From Streptomyces sp. SID13031 (GTDB lineage Bacteria > Actinomycetota > Actinomycetes > Propionibacteriales > Kribbellaceae): DNA of 64,000 bases. The translations under genes were made by a program, and so were the position numbers. The stretch lies in NCBI RefSeq assembly GCF_010548305.1, contig NZ_JAAGLV010000012.1, forward strand, positions 62,001 through 126,000, read 5' to 3'. The notes beneath the pieces were generated by a model that was given only the letters and a program-made list of their open reading frames with translations, searched no databases and had not been told where the DNA came from. This document shows positions 33,042-41,620 of this stretch, piece by piece. Every line of letters starts with the position of its first letter. Within the stretch, counting starts at the first letter, position 1.

Positions 33042-35195
33042 GTGACAGAAACTGTTGAAGCCTCCAGCGGAGCCGGTACTTCGGCCCCGGGCGCCGACGC
33101 GACGGCTACCGCCGGAACGCGGCGCCGCAAGACCGGAGGCGGCCTCGAAGGCATGCTGCTCCCCGAGCTCAAGCAGCTCGCCGGGACGCTTGGCATCAAG
33201 GGCACCGGCGCGCTGCGCAAGGGCCAGCTGATCGAGGCGATCAAGGCGACCCAGAAGGGTGTTGGCCCGGCGGGCGGTTCCCGTTCGCGCTCGAGTCAGC
33301 CGACCCTGGACGAGGCCGCCGCGGAGCCCGTGGCCGTCAGGACCAAGGCGAAGACCGAGGTCAAGGCCGAGGCTCCCGCTCAGGACGCACCGCAGCGGGC
33401 CGGCAGTCGCCGGACGCGCGCCGCCGCCACTCAGAACGGCGCGGAGACGGCCGAGCAGAACGGCGCCGCCACCAGCGGCGCGAGCAGCGTGGCCGAGCCG
33501 AGCCCGGTCGCGGCGCAGAACGGCGCAGCGACGGCCGAGGCCGTCCAGGCGCCGGAGAAGACCCGCGAGGCCGACAGCGCGCCGGCTGAGCAGACCGCTG
33601 ACCGTGGCGACAGCCGCAACGAGGGCACCCGCGACCGCAACCGTGGCCGCGACAACCAGCGCGACACCCAGGCCCGCGACGGCCAGGCTCGTGATGGCCA
33701 AGCCCGCGACAGCCAGGCTCGCGACAGTCAGGCCCGTGATGGCCAGGCTCGTGACGGTCAGCAGAACCGCGGCGAGAGCCAGCGCGACGGCAACCGTGAC
33801 GGTCAGCGCACCGATCGCGACCGGCAGAACCAGGTCGACCGGGGCGAGGAGGGCGACGGTCGTCGTCGTCGCCGTCGGGGCCGCGATCGTGACCGCGTCA
33901 CCACCGATCGCCCCACCAACGACCGGAACGATCGCACCGACCGTACCGATCGCAATGACCGTGGCGGCCGGGACAACCAGCGCAACCGCGGCCGCAACGA
34001 CCGCTTCGAGCCGGAGCCGACCATCAACGAGGACGACGTCCTCGTGCCGGCGGCCGGCATCCTCGACGTGCTCGACAACTACGCCTTCGTCCGGACCAGC
34101 GGCTACCTGCCGGGCCCGAACGACGTGTACGTCGCGCTGTCGATGGTGAAGCGCTACGGCCTGCGCAAGGGTGACGCGATCACCGGCGCGGTGAAGCAGC
34201 CGTCGGACGGCGAGCGCAAGGAGAAGTTCAACCCGCTGGTCCGGATCGACACCGTCAACGGGTCGGACCCGGAGGTCGCCAAGCAGCGTCCGGACTTCAA
34301 CAAGCTGACCCCGCTGTACGCGACCGAGCGGCTCCGCCTCGAGACCGAGCCGAACATCCTCACCACCCGGATCGTCGACATCGTCAGCCCGATCGGCAAG
34401 GGCCAGCGCGGCCTGATCGTCTCGCCGCCGAAGGCCGGTAAGACGATGGTGCTGCAGGCGCTGGCGAACGCGATCACCACGAACAACCCCGAAGTACACC
34501 TGATGGTCGTGCTGGTGGACGAGCGGCCCGAAGAGGTCACCGACATGCAGCGCACGGTCAAGGGTGAGGTCATCGCCTCGACCTTCGACCGGCCGGCCGA
34601 CGACCACACCACGGTCGCGGAGCTGGCGATCGAGCGCGCCAAGCGGCTGGTCGAGCTGGGTCACGACGTGGTCGTGCTGCTCGACTCGATCACCCGGCTC
34701 GGCCGGGCGTACAACATCGCGGCACCGGCCAGCGGCCGGATCCTGTCCGGTGGGGTCGACTCGTCGGCGCTCTACCCGCCGAAGCGGTTCTTCGGCGCGG
34801 CCCGCAACATCGAGGACGGCGGTTCGCTGACCATCCTCGCGACGGCGCTGATCGAGACCGGCTCCAAGATGGACGAGGTCATCTTCGAGGAGTTCAAGGG
34901 CACCGGCAACATGGAGCTGCGGCTGCGCCGCGAGTTCGCCGACCGGCGGATCTTCCCGGCCATCGACGTCGTCGCCTCCGGCACCCGCCGCGAGGAGTTG
35001 CTGATGTCGAAGGACGAGACCGCGGTCGTCTGGAAGCTCCGCCGGGTGCTGTCGGCCCTGGACGGACAGGCGGCGCTGGAGCTGCTGCTCGGCAAGCTCA
35101 AGGAGAGCAAGTCGAACATCGAGTTCCTGCTCCAGGTCAACAAGACCACCCCGTCGACGGGCGGCAACGGCCGCAGTACCGACGACGGCAGCTGA
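33042..35195 (+). CDS. rho: Transcription termination factor Rho, with large Arg/Asp-rich insertion
   Basis: The 717-residue ATP-dependent RNA translocase ends transcription. The N-terminal Rho-N helical domain (LLPELKQLAGTLGIKGTGAL) is split from the cold-shock RNA-binding domain (GILDVLDNYAFVRTSGYLPG) by about 250 residues of disordered, Ala/Arg/Asp/Gln/Asn-rich sequence. The motor has Walker A PPKAGKTM, VDERPEEVTDM and DSITRLGRAYN. The GTG at 33042 is chosen because AAGGA lies 6 bases before it; the ATG at 32997 has no such site. Insertions like this occur in high-GC actinobacterial Rho. Confidence 0.95.
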   Translation: MTETVEASSGAGTSAPGADATATAGTRRRKTGGGLEGMLLPELKQLAGTLGIKGTGALRKGQLIEAIKATQKGVGPAGGSRSRSSQPTLDEAAAEPVAVRTKAKTEVKAEAPAQDAPQRAGSRRTRAAATQNGAETAEQNGAATSGASSVAEPSPVAAQNGAATAEAVQAPEKTREADSAPAEQTADRGDSRNEGTRDRNRGRDNQRDTQARDGQARDGQARDSQARDSQARDGQARDGQQNRGESQRDGNRDGQRTDRDRQNQVDRGEEGDGRRRRRRGRDRDRVTTDRPTNDRNDRTDRTDRNDRGGRDNQRNRGRNDRFEPEPTINEDDVLVPAAGILDVLDNYAFVRTSGYLPGPNDVYVALSMVKRYGLRKGDAITGAVKQPSDGERKEKFNPLVRIDTVNGSDPEVAKQRPDFNKLTPLYATERLRLETEPNILTTRIVDIVSPIGKGQRGLIVSPPKAGKTMVLQALANAITTNNPEVHLMVVLVDERPEEVTDMQRTVKGEVIASTFDRPADDHTTVAELAIERAKRLVELGHDVVVLLDSITRLGRAYNIAAPASGRILSGGVDSSALYPPKRFFGAARNIEDGGSLTILATALIETGSKMDEVIFEEFKGTGNMELRLRREFADRRIFPAIDVVASGTRREELLMSKDETAVVWKLRRVLSALDGQAALELLLGKLKESKSNIEFLLQVNKTTPSTGGNGRSTDDGS
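33669..33758 (+). repeat. Six tandem 15-bp repeats encoding QARD(G/S) inside rho
   Basis: Six consecutive in-frame units encode Gln-Ala-Arg-Asp-Gly/Ser. Units differ at synonymous positions, so selection may act on the peptide. They lie within the disordered insertion of Rho and are flanked by further RD, ND and RT dipeptide-rich sequence. Confidence 0.9.
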
Positions 35196-35222
35196 GTAGG
35201 TAGTACCCGCTGAACTGACTGG

Positions 35223-35246
35223 ATCGCCCCGGAATACCGGGGCGAT
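35223..35246 (+). terminator. Hairpin terminator after rho
   Basis: ATCGCCCCGG and CCGGGGCGAT form a perfect 10-bp stem with an AATA loop, 27 bases after the rho stop codon. A short T-containing stretch follows. It separates rho from rpmE. Confidence 0.8.
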
Positions 35247-35344
35247 TCGTCAGGTTGGGGGGTGTAATGGCAAACTTGTCTGTTGGTTCCGGTTCACGTC
35301 CGCCACCTGGCGGTCGACCCGGAGCGCCTTACATGAGGAGATCC

Positions 35345-35551
35345 ATGAAGAGCGACATCCACCCGAACTATGTGGCGACCAAGGTGACCTGTGCTTGCGG
35401 CGCCTCGTTCGACACGCACTCGACCTCCGAGAGTGGCTCCATCCACTCCGACGTGTGCTCGCAGTGCCACCCCTTCTACACCGGTAAGCAGAAGATTCTC
35501 GACACCGGTGGCCGCGTCGCCCGCTTCGAGAAGCGGTACGCGAAGAAGTAG
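35345..35551 (+). CDS. rpmE: 50S ribosomal protein L31 (zinc-binding form)
   Basis: The 68-residue protein matches L31. It keeps the zinc-ligand cysteines Cys16, Cys18, Cys38 and Cys41 (CAC and CSQC pairs), so it is the C+ form used when zinc is sufficient, and it has the HPFYTGKQ motif. The ATG at 35345 has an AGGAG ribosome-binding site 7 bases upstream; the longer frame is rejected. It is flanked by two hairpin terminators, so it is probably a single-gene transcript. Confidence 0.96.
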   Translation: MKSDIHPNYVATKVTCACGASFDTHSTSESGSIHSDVCSQCHPFYTGKQKILDTGGRVARFEKRYAKK

Positions 35552-35560
35552 CGACTTTCC

Positions 35561-35603
35561 GGCGCCGGTCCGCGGATCCCTCAGGGGTTCCGGGACCGGC
35601 GCC
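35561..35603 (+). terminator. Hairpin terminator after rpmE
   Basis: GGCGCCGGTCC (35561-35571) and GGACCGGCGCC (35593-35603) are perfect 11-bp arms, with further partial pairing inside the loop and GTTGCGTTG after the stem. It lies ten bases after the rpmE stop. Confidence 0.8.
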
Positions 35604-35644
35604 GTTGCGTTGTCCAGACTGTCTGGCTAGGAAGGAGTGCGGGC

Positions 35645-36721
35645 ATGTTCGAAGCAGTACAGACGCTGAAGGCGGAGTACGCCGAGCTGGAGCGACGGAT
35701 GTCGGATCCCGAGCTGCACTCCGACCAGGCGGTCGCACGGCAGGTCGGCAAGCGGTACGCCGCGCTGGCGCCCGTGGTCCGGACGTACGCCGAGTGGCTG
35801 CAGACGGCCGACGACATCGAGGCCGCTCGCGAGCTGGCCCACGAGGACGCGAGCTTCGCCGAGGAGGCGACCAGGCTCGAGCACCGGCGCGACGAGCTGG
35901 CCGAGAAGCTGCAGGTGCTGCTCGTCCCGCGCGACCCGAGCGACGACAAGGACGCGATCCTCGAGATCAAGGCCGGTGAGGGTGGCGACGAGTCCGCGCT
36001 GTTCGCCGGCGACCTGCTGAAGATGTACCTGAAGTACGCCGAGTCGCAGAACTGGAAGACCGAGGTGCTCGACTCGGCCGAGTCCGACCTGGGTGGCTAC
36101 AAGTCGATCACCGTCGCGGTGAAGGCGAAGGGCACGCCCGAGCCCGGCGAGGCGCCGTACGCGAAGCTGAAGTTCGAAGGTGGCGTGCACCGCGTCCAGC
36201 GGGTCCCCGTGACCGAGTCGCAAGGCCGGATCCACACGAGCGCGGCCGGCGTACTGGTACTTCCCGAGGCCGAGGACGTCGATGTCGAGATCGACCTGAA
36301 CGACCTGCGGATCGACGTCTTCCGGTCGTCCGGCCCGGGTGGCCAGAGCGTCAACACGACCGACTCGGCGGTCCGGATCACCCACCTGCCGACCGGTATC
36401 GTCGTCTCGATGCAGAACGAGAAGTCCCAGCTGCAGAACCGCGAGCAGGCGATGCGGGTGCTGCGGTCCCGGCTGCTCGCCGCCGCGCAGGAGACCGCCA
36501 ACCAGGAGGCGTCCGACGCCCGCCGGCTGCAGATCCGGACGGTCGACCGCTCGGAGCGCGTCCGCACCTACAACTTCCCGGAGAACCGCTTCTCCGACCA
36601 CCGGGTCGGCTACAAGGCGCACAACCTGGACCAGGTGCTCAACGGCGAGCTCGCCCCGGTGATCCTGGCCCTGACCGAGGCGGACCTGACCGCGCGCCTA
36701 GAGGCCGTCGACTCCAAGTGA
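35645..36721 (+). CDS. prfA: Peptide chain release factor 1
   Basis: The 358-residue RF1 recognises UAA and UAG and triggers peptide release. The GGQ motif is in RSSGPGGQSVNTTDSAVR, and the protein has the usual N-terminal coiled-coil domain and C-terminal VRTYNFPENRFSDHRVG block. A GGAAGGAGTG ribosome-binding site precedes the ATG at 35645. Its stop overlaps the prmC start by four bases. A 13-base palindrome CCAGACTGTCTGG at 35614-35626 sits just upstream. Confidence 0.97.
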   Translation: MFEAVQTLKAEYAELERRMSDPELHSDQAVARQVGKRYAALAPVVRTYAEWLQTADDIEAARELAHEDASFAEEATRLEHRRDELAEKLQVLLVPRDPSDDKDAILEIKAGEGGDESALFAGDLLKMYLKYAESQNWKTEVLDSAESDLGGYKSITVAVKAKGTPEPGEAPYAKLKFEGGVHRVQRVPVTESQGRIHTSAAGVLVLPEAEDVDVEIDLNDLRIDVFRSSGPGGQSVNTTDSAVRITHLPTGIVVSMQNEKSQLQNREQAMRVLRSRLLAAAQETANQEASDARRLQIRTVDRSERVRTYNFPENRFSDHRVGYKAHNLDQVLNGELAPVILALTEADLTARLEAVDSK

Positions 36722-37551
36722 GCGTCCGTACTCTGCTGGCCGAGGCCACTACCCAGCTGGCCGAGGCAGGTGTCGCGTCACCCGACTACGACGCTGCCGA
36801 GCTCCTCGCCCACGTCACCGGCGTGCGCCGCATGCAGCTGGGGCTCGTGAAGCCGACAGCCGACCAGGAGGCGCAGTACGCCGCACTGCTGGCCCGTCGT
36901 GCGCAGCGCGAGCCACTGCAACACCTGACCGGTACTGCGGCCTTCCGCTACCGAGACCTCGCCGTCGGCCCCGGGGTATTCGTGCCGAGGCCCGAGACCG
37001 AGGTGCTCGTCGGCTGGATCCTCGACCGGATCGCCGACGTGGAGAACCCACTGGTGGTCGACCTCTGCAGCGGCTCGGGAGCAATCGCCGGCGCCGTCGC
37101 CACCGAGCGACCCGACAGCACTGTGCACGCGGTCGAGCTCTCGGCCGAGGCGTGTGTCTGGGCCCGGCGCAACCTGGCCGGAACTGGGGCGACTCTGCAC
37201 GAGGGCGACATCGACGGCTGCCTGCCTGAGCTGGACGGCCAGGTCGACGCGGTGATCTCCAACCCGCCGTACATCCCTTTGACTGCTTGGGAATCCGTCA
37301 CGGCCGAGGTGCGCGACCACGACCCCGCGCTGGCGCTGTGGTCGGGTGACGACGGGCTCGACGAGATCAAGGTGGTCGCTGCGACGGCCGGGCGGTTGCT
37401 CAAGTCTGGTGGCTGGTTCGGCTGCGAGCATGCCGATCTGCAGGGGGAGTCGGCGCCGGCCGTGTTCGCCGCGACCGGGTTGTTCACCGAGGTCCGCGAC
37501 CAGCTCGACCTGGCCGGCCGGCATCGTTTCGCGACCGGCCGCAGGGTCTGA
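36718..37551 (+). CDS. prmC: Release factor glutamine methyltransferase (HemK/PrmC)
   Basis: The 277-residue SAM-dependent enzyme methylates the glutamine of the GGQ motif in release factors. It has the SAM-binding motif VVDLCSGSGAIAGAV and the catalytic NPPY motif (ISNPPYIPL), with an N-terminal helical domain. Its GTG start overlaps prfA, the usual coupling of enzyme and substrate genes. It converges on a lipoprotein gene 39 bases away. Confidence 0.95.
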   Translation: MSVRTLLAEATTQLAEAGVASPDYDAAELLAHVTGVRRMQLGLVKPTADQEAQYAALLARRAQREPLQHLTGTAAFRYRDLAVGPGVFVPRPETEVLVGWILDRIADVENPLVVDLCSGSGAIAGAVATERPDSTVHAVELSAEACVWARRNLAGTGATLHEGDIDGCLPELDGQVDAVISNPPYIPLTAWESVTAEVRDHDPALALWSGDDGLDEIKVVAATAGRLLKSGGWFGCEHADLQGESAPAVFAATGLFTEVRDQLDLAGRHRFATGRRV

Positions 37552-37590
37552 GCCCCACCCCCGCCTTTCTTCCCTTCACCGTCGTCTGAC

Positions 37591-38556
37591 TCACTCGTAG
37601 ACCACGAACTCCGGCCGGGGTTTGAGTGCCATCACCTGAGCCGGCGTCATCAGCGGACCATGCCGAGCGTCCTCTTGGTAGAAGAGCTTGAAGCCCGCGT
37701 GCACGCCGGTCGCCCTCGTCGGGGTCAGCTTGCGCCAGGTGGATTCCTTGGCCGAGCGGCTGCCGATGCCGTCGACCGACTTGATCGCGACCACGCCCGG
37801 GTGTTGCTTCAGAGCTTTCTCGTTGCTGACGATCCGTGCCGACAACTGGTGGAAGACGAAGGCCTTCTCCGGTAGGCCGAACTGCTCGACCAGCCCCGAC
37901 AGGTACTTCGCGATGCCGTCCAGCTCGGCGCCACTCGTATGCCCGAAGACCCTGCCCGGCACCTGGCTCGGCCCGACCGCCCACTCGGGGTCGAAGGCGA
38001 GACCGACGTCGGGCTCCTTCAGCCAGCGCTCCTGCCGTTTCACCTCGTCGAGGATCTTCGCCCGGCCGGGCTGGATGTCGAGCAGCAACAGCATCTTGTG
38101 CTCGCGGGCGACCTTCAGATAGTTCGCGATCTTCTCGTCGGACAGCCGGTTGCGGTACTTGCCATCCTTGCCGGGGCTGCCGTTCGCGACGACCACGATG
38201 AGTTCGAGCACCGGCAACGGCGTCCGCCCGAGGGCATACGACTTGGCCAGCGCCTCCAGCTTGTCCGCCTTCGCGTCCAGGTCCTTGTCGAGCGGCCCGA
38301 GCGCAGGCGAGCCCGGCAGACCGACGTACCCGACGAGCTGGTACTTCGGGAAGAGTTGCCTCCCACCACGAGGCAGCTGGCCGTCAGCCGCGGGAGCGGG
38401 CATCGAGGCGGCCGGCCTCGGCACTGGCTTGAGACTCGGCGTCGAGCCCGCGTCAGCCTTGCCGTCGCTGCAACCCGCCGCCAGCAGCAGCATCAAACCC
38501 GCAAGCACCCCAGCCGTCCTACGCACCCGCCCAACACAACCACACACCGCCGACAC
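37591..38556 (-). CDS. Putative lipoprotein of unknown function
   Basis: The 321-residue product has a lipoprotein signal (lipobox LAAGC, Cys29) and a Pro/Ala-rich spacer. A domain follows with alternating hydrophobic strands and helices (YQLVGYVGLPGSPALGPL, LPVLELIVVVANG, KMLLLLDIQPGRAKILDEV, VGLAFDPEWAVG, AFVFHQLSARIV). The pattern suggests a TIM-barrel, perhaps glycoside-hydrolase-like, exported domain. I do not recognise the family. The gene sits on the opposite strand inside the otherwise conserved prmC-to-atp region, with add behind it, so it may be a later insertion. Confidence 0.65.
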   Translation of the reverse strand: MSAVCGCVGRVRRTAGVLAGLMLLLAAGCSDGKADAGSTPSLKPVPRPAASMPAPAADGQLPRGGRQLFPKYQLVGYVGLPGSPALGPLDKDLDAKADKLEALAKSYALGRTPLPVLELIVVVANGSPGKDGKYRNRLSDEKIANYLKVAREHKMLLLLDIQPGRAKILDEVKRQERWLKEPDVGLAFDPEWAVGPSQVPGRVFGHTSGAELDGIAKYLSGLVEQFGLPEKAFVFHQLSARIVSNEKALKQHPGVVAIKSVDGIGSRSAKESTWRKLTPTRATGVHAGFKLFYQEDARHGPLMTPAQVMALKPRPEFVVYE

Positions 38557-38566
38557 CCGCCCCCTC

Positions 38567-38598
38567 CGGCATTTCGGCGGTTAACCGCCGAAATGCCG
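38567..38598. repeat. 32-bp perfect palindrome between add and the lipoprotein gene
   Basis: The arms CGGCATTTCGGCGG (38567-38580) and CCGCCGAAATGCCG (38585-38598) flank TTAA, making one uninterrupted palindrome 8 bases after the add stop codon. It could end add transcription, but there is no T-tract. The right half (17 bases, TAACCGCCGAAATGCCG) recurs exactly at 57270-57286, so it is also a dispersed repeat. Confidence 0.9.
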
Positions 38599-38605
38599 TA
38601 GTGGG

Positions 38606-39622
38606 TCAGGCGTTCGCGACGTAGTCGTCGATCTCGGTGAGCAGCGTGGTCTTGGTGGTGTCGTCGGCGAAGGAGACCTGGACCGCAGTACGGGCCAGGT
38701 CGGCCGCGCCCTGGTTGTCCAGGGCCAGCAGGTCGGCGGCGATGGCGTACTCGTTGACCAGGTCGGTGCCGAACATCGGCGGGTCGTCGGAGTTGATGGT
38801 GACGACCAGACCGGCCTCGACCATGCCGCGCAGCGGGTGCTCGTCGTACGACGAGACCACGCGGGTGGCGAGGTTGGAGGTCGGGCTGACCTCGAGCGGG
38901 ATCCGGTGCTCACCCAGGTAGTCGACCAGGGCCGGGTCCTGCAGGGCAGTGGTGCCGTGACCGATCCGCTCGGCCTTCAGCACCCGCAGCGCGTCCCAGA
39001 TCGTCTCCGGGCCGGTCGACTCACCCGCGTGCGGGACGCTGTGCAGCCCGGCCGCGCGGGCAGCATCGAAGTACGGGGCGAACTGCGGCCGCGGTACGCC
39101 GATCTCCGGGCCGCCGAGGCCGAAGCCGACCAGGCCGTCGGGGCGGATCTCGGTGGCGATCCGCAGCGTCTCCGCGGCCGCCGCGAGACCGGACTCGCCG
39201 GGGATGTCGAAGATCCAGCGCAGGACGACGCCGAACTCCTTCTCCGCCGCGGTCCGGGCGTCCTCGATCGCCTCGCAGAACGCCTCCGGGGCGATCCCGC
39301 GCAGTACCGACGTGTACGGCGTGACGGTGAGCTCGGAGTACCGGATGTTCTGGCCGGCCATTTCGCGGGCGACCTCGTAGGTGAGCAGCCGGACGTCCTC
39401 AGGCGTGCTGATCAGGTCCACCACGGACAGGTAGATCTCGATGAACTTGGCGAAGTCGGTGAAGACGAAGTACTCCGCGAGCGCGGCCGCGTCGGCCGGG
39501 ACCCGCGTGTCGGGGTGCCGGGCGGCGAGCTCGGCGACGATCCGCGGCGAGGCGGAGCCGACGTGGTGGACATGCAGCTCGGCCTTCGGCAGGCCGGCGA
39601 GGAAGTCGCGCGTCACGGTCAT
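38606..39622 (-). CDS. add: Adenosine deaminase family protein
   Basis: The 338-residue metal-dependent deaminase has the first metal-ligand pair in AELHVHHVGSA (His17, His19), the SVPHAGES block with the third His, RIGHGT, SPTSNLAT, and the metal-binding Asp in NSDDPPMFGTDL. Known members convert adenosine to inosine; related enzymes deaminate aminodeoxyfutalosine or other adenine nucleosides, so specificity is not certain. HVHHVG replaces the commoner HLHLDG. The start is placed at ATG 39620-39622, where homology begins; an ATG at 39640 adds six residues. Confidence 0.85.
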   Translation of the reverse strand: MTVTRDFLAGLPKAELHVHHVGSASPRIVAELAARHPDTRVPADAAALAEYFVFTDFAKFIEIYLSVVDLISTPEDVRLLTYEVAREMAGQNIRYSELTVTPYTSVLRGIAPEAFCEAIEDARTAAEKEFGVVLRWIFDIPGESGLAAAAETLRIATEIRPDGLVGFGLGGPEIGVPRPQFAPYFDAARAAGLHSVPHAGESTGPETIWDALRVLKAERIGHGTTALQDPALVDYLGEHRIPLEVSPTSNLATRVVSSYDEHPLRGMVEAGLVVTINSDDPPMFGTDLVNEYAIAADLLALDNQGAADLARTAVQVSFADDTTKTTLLTEIDDYVANA

Positions 39623-39732
39623 GGCGGGGATCTTATGCACGCCCGCGGGTGGTGTGGCGGGAAGCTGACAACGGTTTGTCAGGAGTGCGCTGAGTGAACC
39701 CGGCTGGAGTGTCGGGGCGGGTGGGTGGCACG

Positions 39733-40488
39733 ATGCACTCCGTGAGCGAGCGCTTTGAATTCACCGGTGACGAGCTGGCACCGGCCTACCGCGCGGCCGT
39801 GGATGCCATCGAGGCCGGCGACCTGGTCGTACTGCCGACCGACACCGTGTACGGGATTGCCGCGGACGCCTTCAAGGCGGACGCCGTGCAACGACTCCTG
39901 GATGCCAAGGGGCGCGGCCGCGATATGCCGCCACCCGTGCTGATCTCGGTGGTCGAGTCGCTGGACGCGCTGGCGACCGATATCTCGGATGACGGGCGCA
40001 AGCTGTGCGAGGCGTTCTGGCCGGGGCCGCTGACGGTGATCTGCCACGCGCAGGCCTCGCTGATGTGGGACCTGGGGGAGACCCAGGGGACGGTCGCGCT
40101 GCGCGTGCCCGACCACGAGAACACCCGTGAGTTGCTGTCGCGCACCGGACCGCTCGCGGTCAGCTCGGCGAACCTGAGCGGCCAGCCGGCGGCCCTGGAC
40201 GTGTACGACGCCGAGGCGCAGCTGCTCGACACGGTCGCCGTCTACCTCGACGGCGGCGTCGCGACCGGCGGGCAGCCGTCGACGATCGTGGACCTCACCG
40301 GCGAGATACCGCACATCGTCCGGATCGGCGCGCTGACGGTCCAGCAGATCCGCGACCTCGTCCCCACGGTCACCACCGACCTCGAACCGGACGAGAAGCC
40401 AACTGAAACCACCATCGAAGCGTCTGAAGAAGAGACAGACGACAAGCCTGGTGACGAGAAGGCGGCTGATGTGAGGCCAGCGGACTAG
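39733..40488 (+). CDS. tsaC: L-threonylcarbamoyladenylate synthase (Sua5/YwlC/TsaC)
   Basis: The 251-residue protein makes threonylcarbamoyl-AMP for the t6A37 tRNA modification. It has the LVVLPTDTVYGIAADAF motif, KGRGRDMPPP, and VSSANLSGQPA. The C-terminal extension of about 40 residues is acidic (EASEEETDDKPGDE) and looks disordered. The ATG at 39733 is preferred from the homology; GTG at 39694 (with AGGAG upstream) and GTG at 39742 are alternatives. The stop shares a base with the next start codon, coupling it to the glycosyl-phosphate transferase. Confidence 0.9.
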   Translation: MHSVSERFEFTGDELAPAYRAAVDAIEAGDLVVLPTDTVYGIAADAFKADAVQRLLDAKGRGRDMPPPVLISVVESLDALATDISDDGRKLCEAFWPGPLTVICHAQASLMWDLGETQGTVALRVPDHENTRELLSRTGPLAVSSANLSGQPAALDVYDAEAQLLDTVAVYLDGGVATGGQPSTIVDLTGEIPHIVRIGALTVQQIRDLVPTVTTDLEPDEKPTETTIEASEEETDDKPGDEKAADVRPAD

Positions 40489-41606
40489 TGCGTGAGTATC
40501 TGCTGGTCCTCTTCGTGGCGATGGCCACCACCTTCCTGCTGACCGGTGTGGCCCGGCAGATCGCGTTGCGCTACGGCGCCGTCGCGAAGGTCCGGAACCG
40601 CGACGTGCACAAGGTCCCGATCCCGTACTTCGGCGGCATCTCGATCCTCGGCGGCCTGATCGCCGGGTTCGCGGTCGCCTCCAGCCTGCCGTTCCTCGGC
40701 GACAGCCTGCAGGTCGCGCACGACGCCCGGGCGATCCTGATCGGCGGCGTGGTGATCTGCGCGGTCGGCGTCGTCGACGACCTGTACGAGCTGGACGCGA
40801 TCACCAAGCTGGCCGGCGAGGTCCTCGCGGTCGGCGTGATGGTTGTCCAAGGCATCCAGCTCTACTGGCTCCCACTGCCCGGCGGCATCTTCTCGCCGCC
40901 GCCGGCCCAGCTCGCTGTCCTGACCGCCGGCATCCTGCTCGTCTCCACCAACGCGGTGAACTTCGTCGACGGCCTGGACGGTCTGGCCGCCGGCGTCACC
41001 GCGATCGGGGCCGGCGCCTTCTTCACCTACTCGTACCTGCTGAACGTCGAGCAGAACCTCGACCGCGCCACCACCTCGACCCTGATCACGGTCGCGCTGG
41101 CCGGTGCCTGTCTGGGCTTCCTGCCGCACAACTTCTTCCCGGCAAGGGTCTTCATGGGCGACTCGGGCGCCCTGCTGATCGGGTTGATGCTCGCCGCGTC
41201 GACGATCAGCCTGACCGGCCAGATGGACCCCAACGCCGTCCCGTACGAGGTCGGCGGCTCCAGCCTGCTGCCTGCGCTGCTCCCGCTGATCCTGCCGATC
41301 GCGGTGCTCGCGATCCCGGCCCTCGACCTGACGATGGCCTACATCCGCCGGACGAAGGCGGGCCGCTCCCCGTTCGCGGCCGACAAGCTGCACCTGCACC
41401 ACCGGCTCATGCAACGCGGTCACTCGCACCGGCGCGCGGTGCTGCTGATGTACCTGTGGACGTTCCTGATCGCGTTCGGCGTCGTGGTCCTCGGGCTGCA
41501 GCTGAAGTGGTGGACGGCCCTGCTCGTACTGGCCGTCGCCGTCACCGCGATCCTGCTCACCACAGGCCTGCCGAGACGTTCCGGCACGACGCTTTCCAAG
41601 GTGTGA
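40488..41606 (+). CDS. Undecaprenyl-phosphate N-acetylhexosamine-1-phosphate transferase (WecA/TagO/Rfe, MraY-like)
   Basis: The 372-residue polytopic membrane enzyme belongs to the MraY/WecA superfamily. The diagnostic motifs are VVDDLYELDAIT (Mg2+/catalytic Asp pair), NFVDGLDGLAAG, FMGDSGALLIG and the C-terminal HLHHRLMQRGHSHRR loop. It transfers a sugar-1-phosphate from a UDP-sugar to undecaprenyl (decaprenyl) phosphate, the first step of wall-polymer synthesis such as arabinogalactan or teichoic acid linkage. The start is GTG at 40488. It lies between tsaC and the atp operon, as in many actinobacteria. Confidence 0.88.
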   Translation: MREYLLVLFVAMATTFLLTGVARQIALRYGAVAKVRNRDVHKVPIPYFGGISILGGLIAGFAVASSLPFLGDSLQVAHDARAILIGGVVICAVGVVDDLYELDAITKLAGEVLAVGVMVVQGIQLYWLPLPGGIFSPPPAQLAVLTAGILLVSTNAVNFVDGLDGLAAGVTAIGAGAFFTYSYLLNVEQNLDRATTSTLITVALAGACLGFLPHNFFPARVFMGDSGALLIGLMLAASTISLTGQMDPNAVPYEVGGSSLLPALLPLILPIAVLAIPALDLTMAYIRRTKAGRSPFAADKLHLHHRLMQRGHSHRRAVLLMYLWTFLIAFGVVVLGLQLKWWTALLVLAVAVTAILLTTGLPRRSGTTLSKV

Positions 41607-41620
41607 CAGGGACCAGACCA

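Noticed and set aside
33669..33758. CRISPR array
   Set aside because: The 15-bp repeats are in frame, have no spacers and encode a peptide repeat within Rho; no cas genes are present.
33006..34664. 552-codon antisense frame across rho
   Set aside because: It is a shadow of the rho gene, with low-complexity Ala/Val/Arg content and no recognisable domain.
35614..35626. CCAGACTGTCTGG palindrome as a proven operator for prfA
   Set aside because: It is short and may be chance; no regulator gene is nearby. It is mentioned only in the prfA entry.
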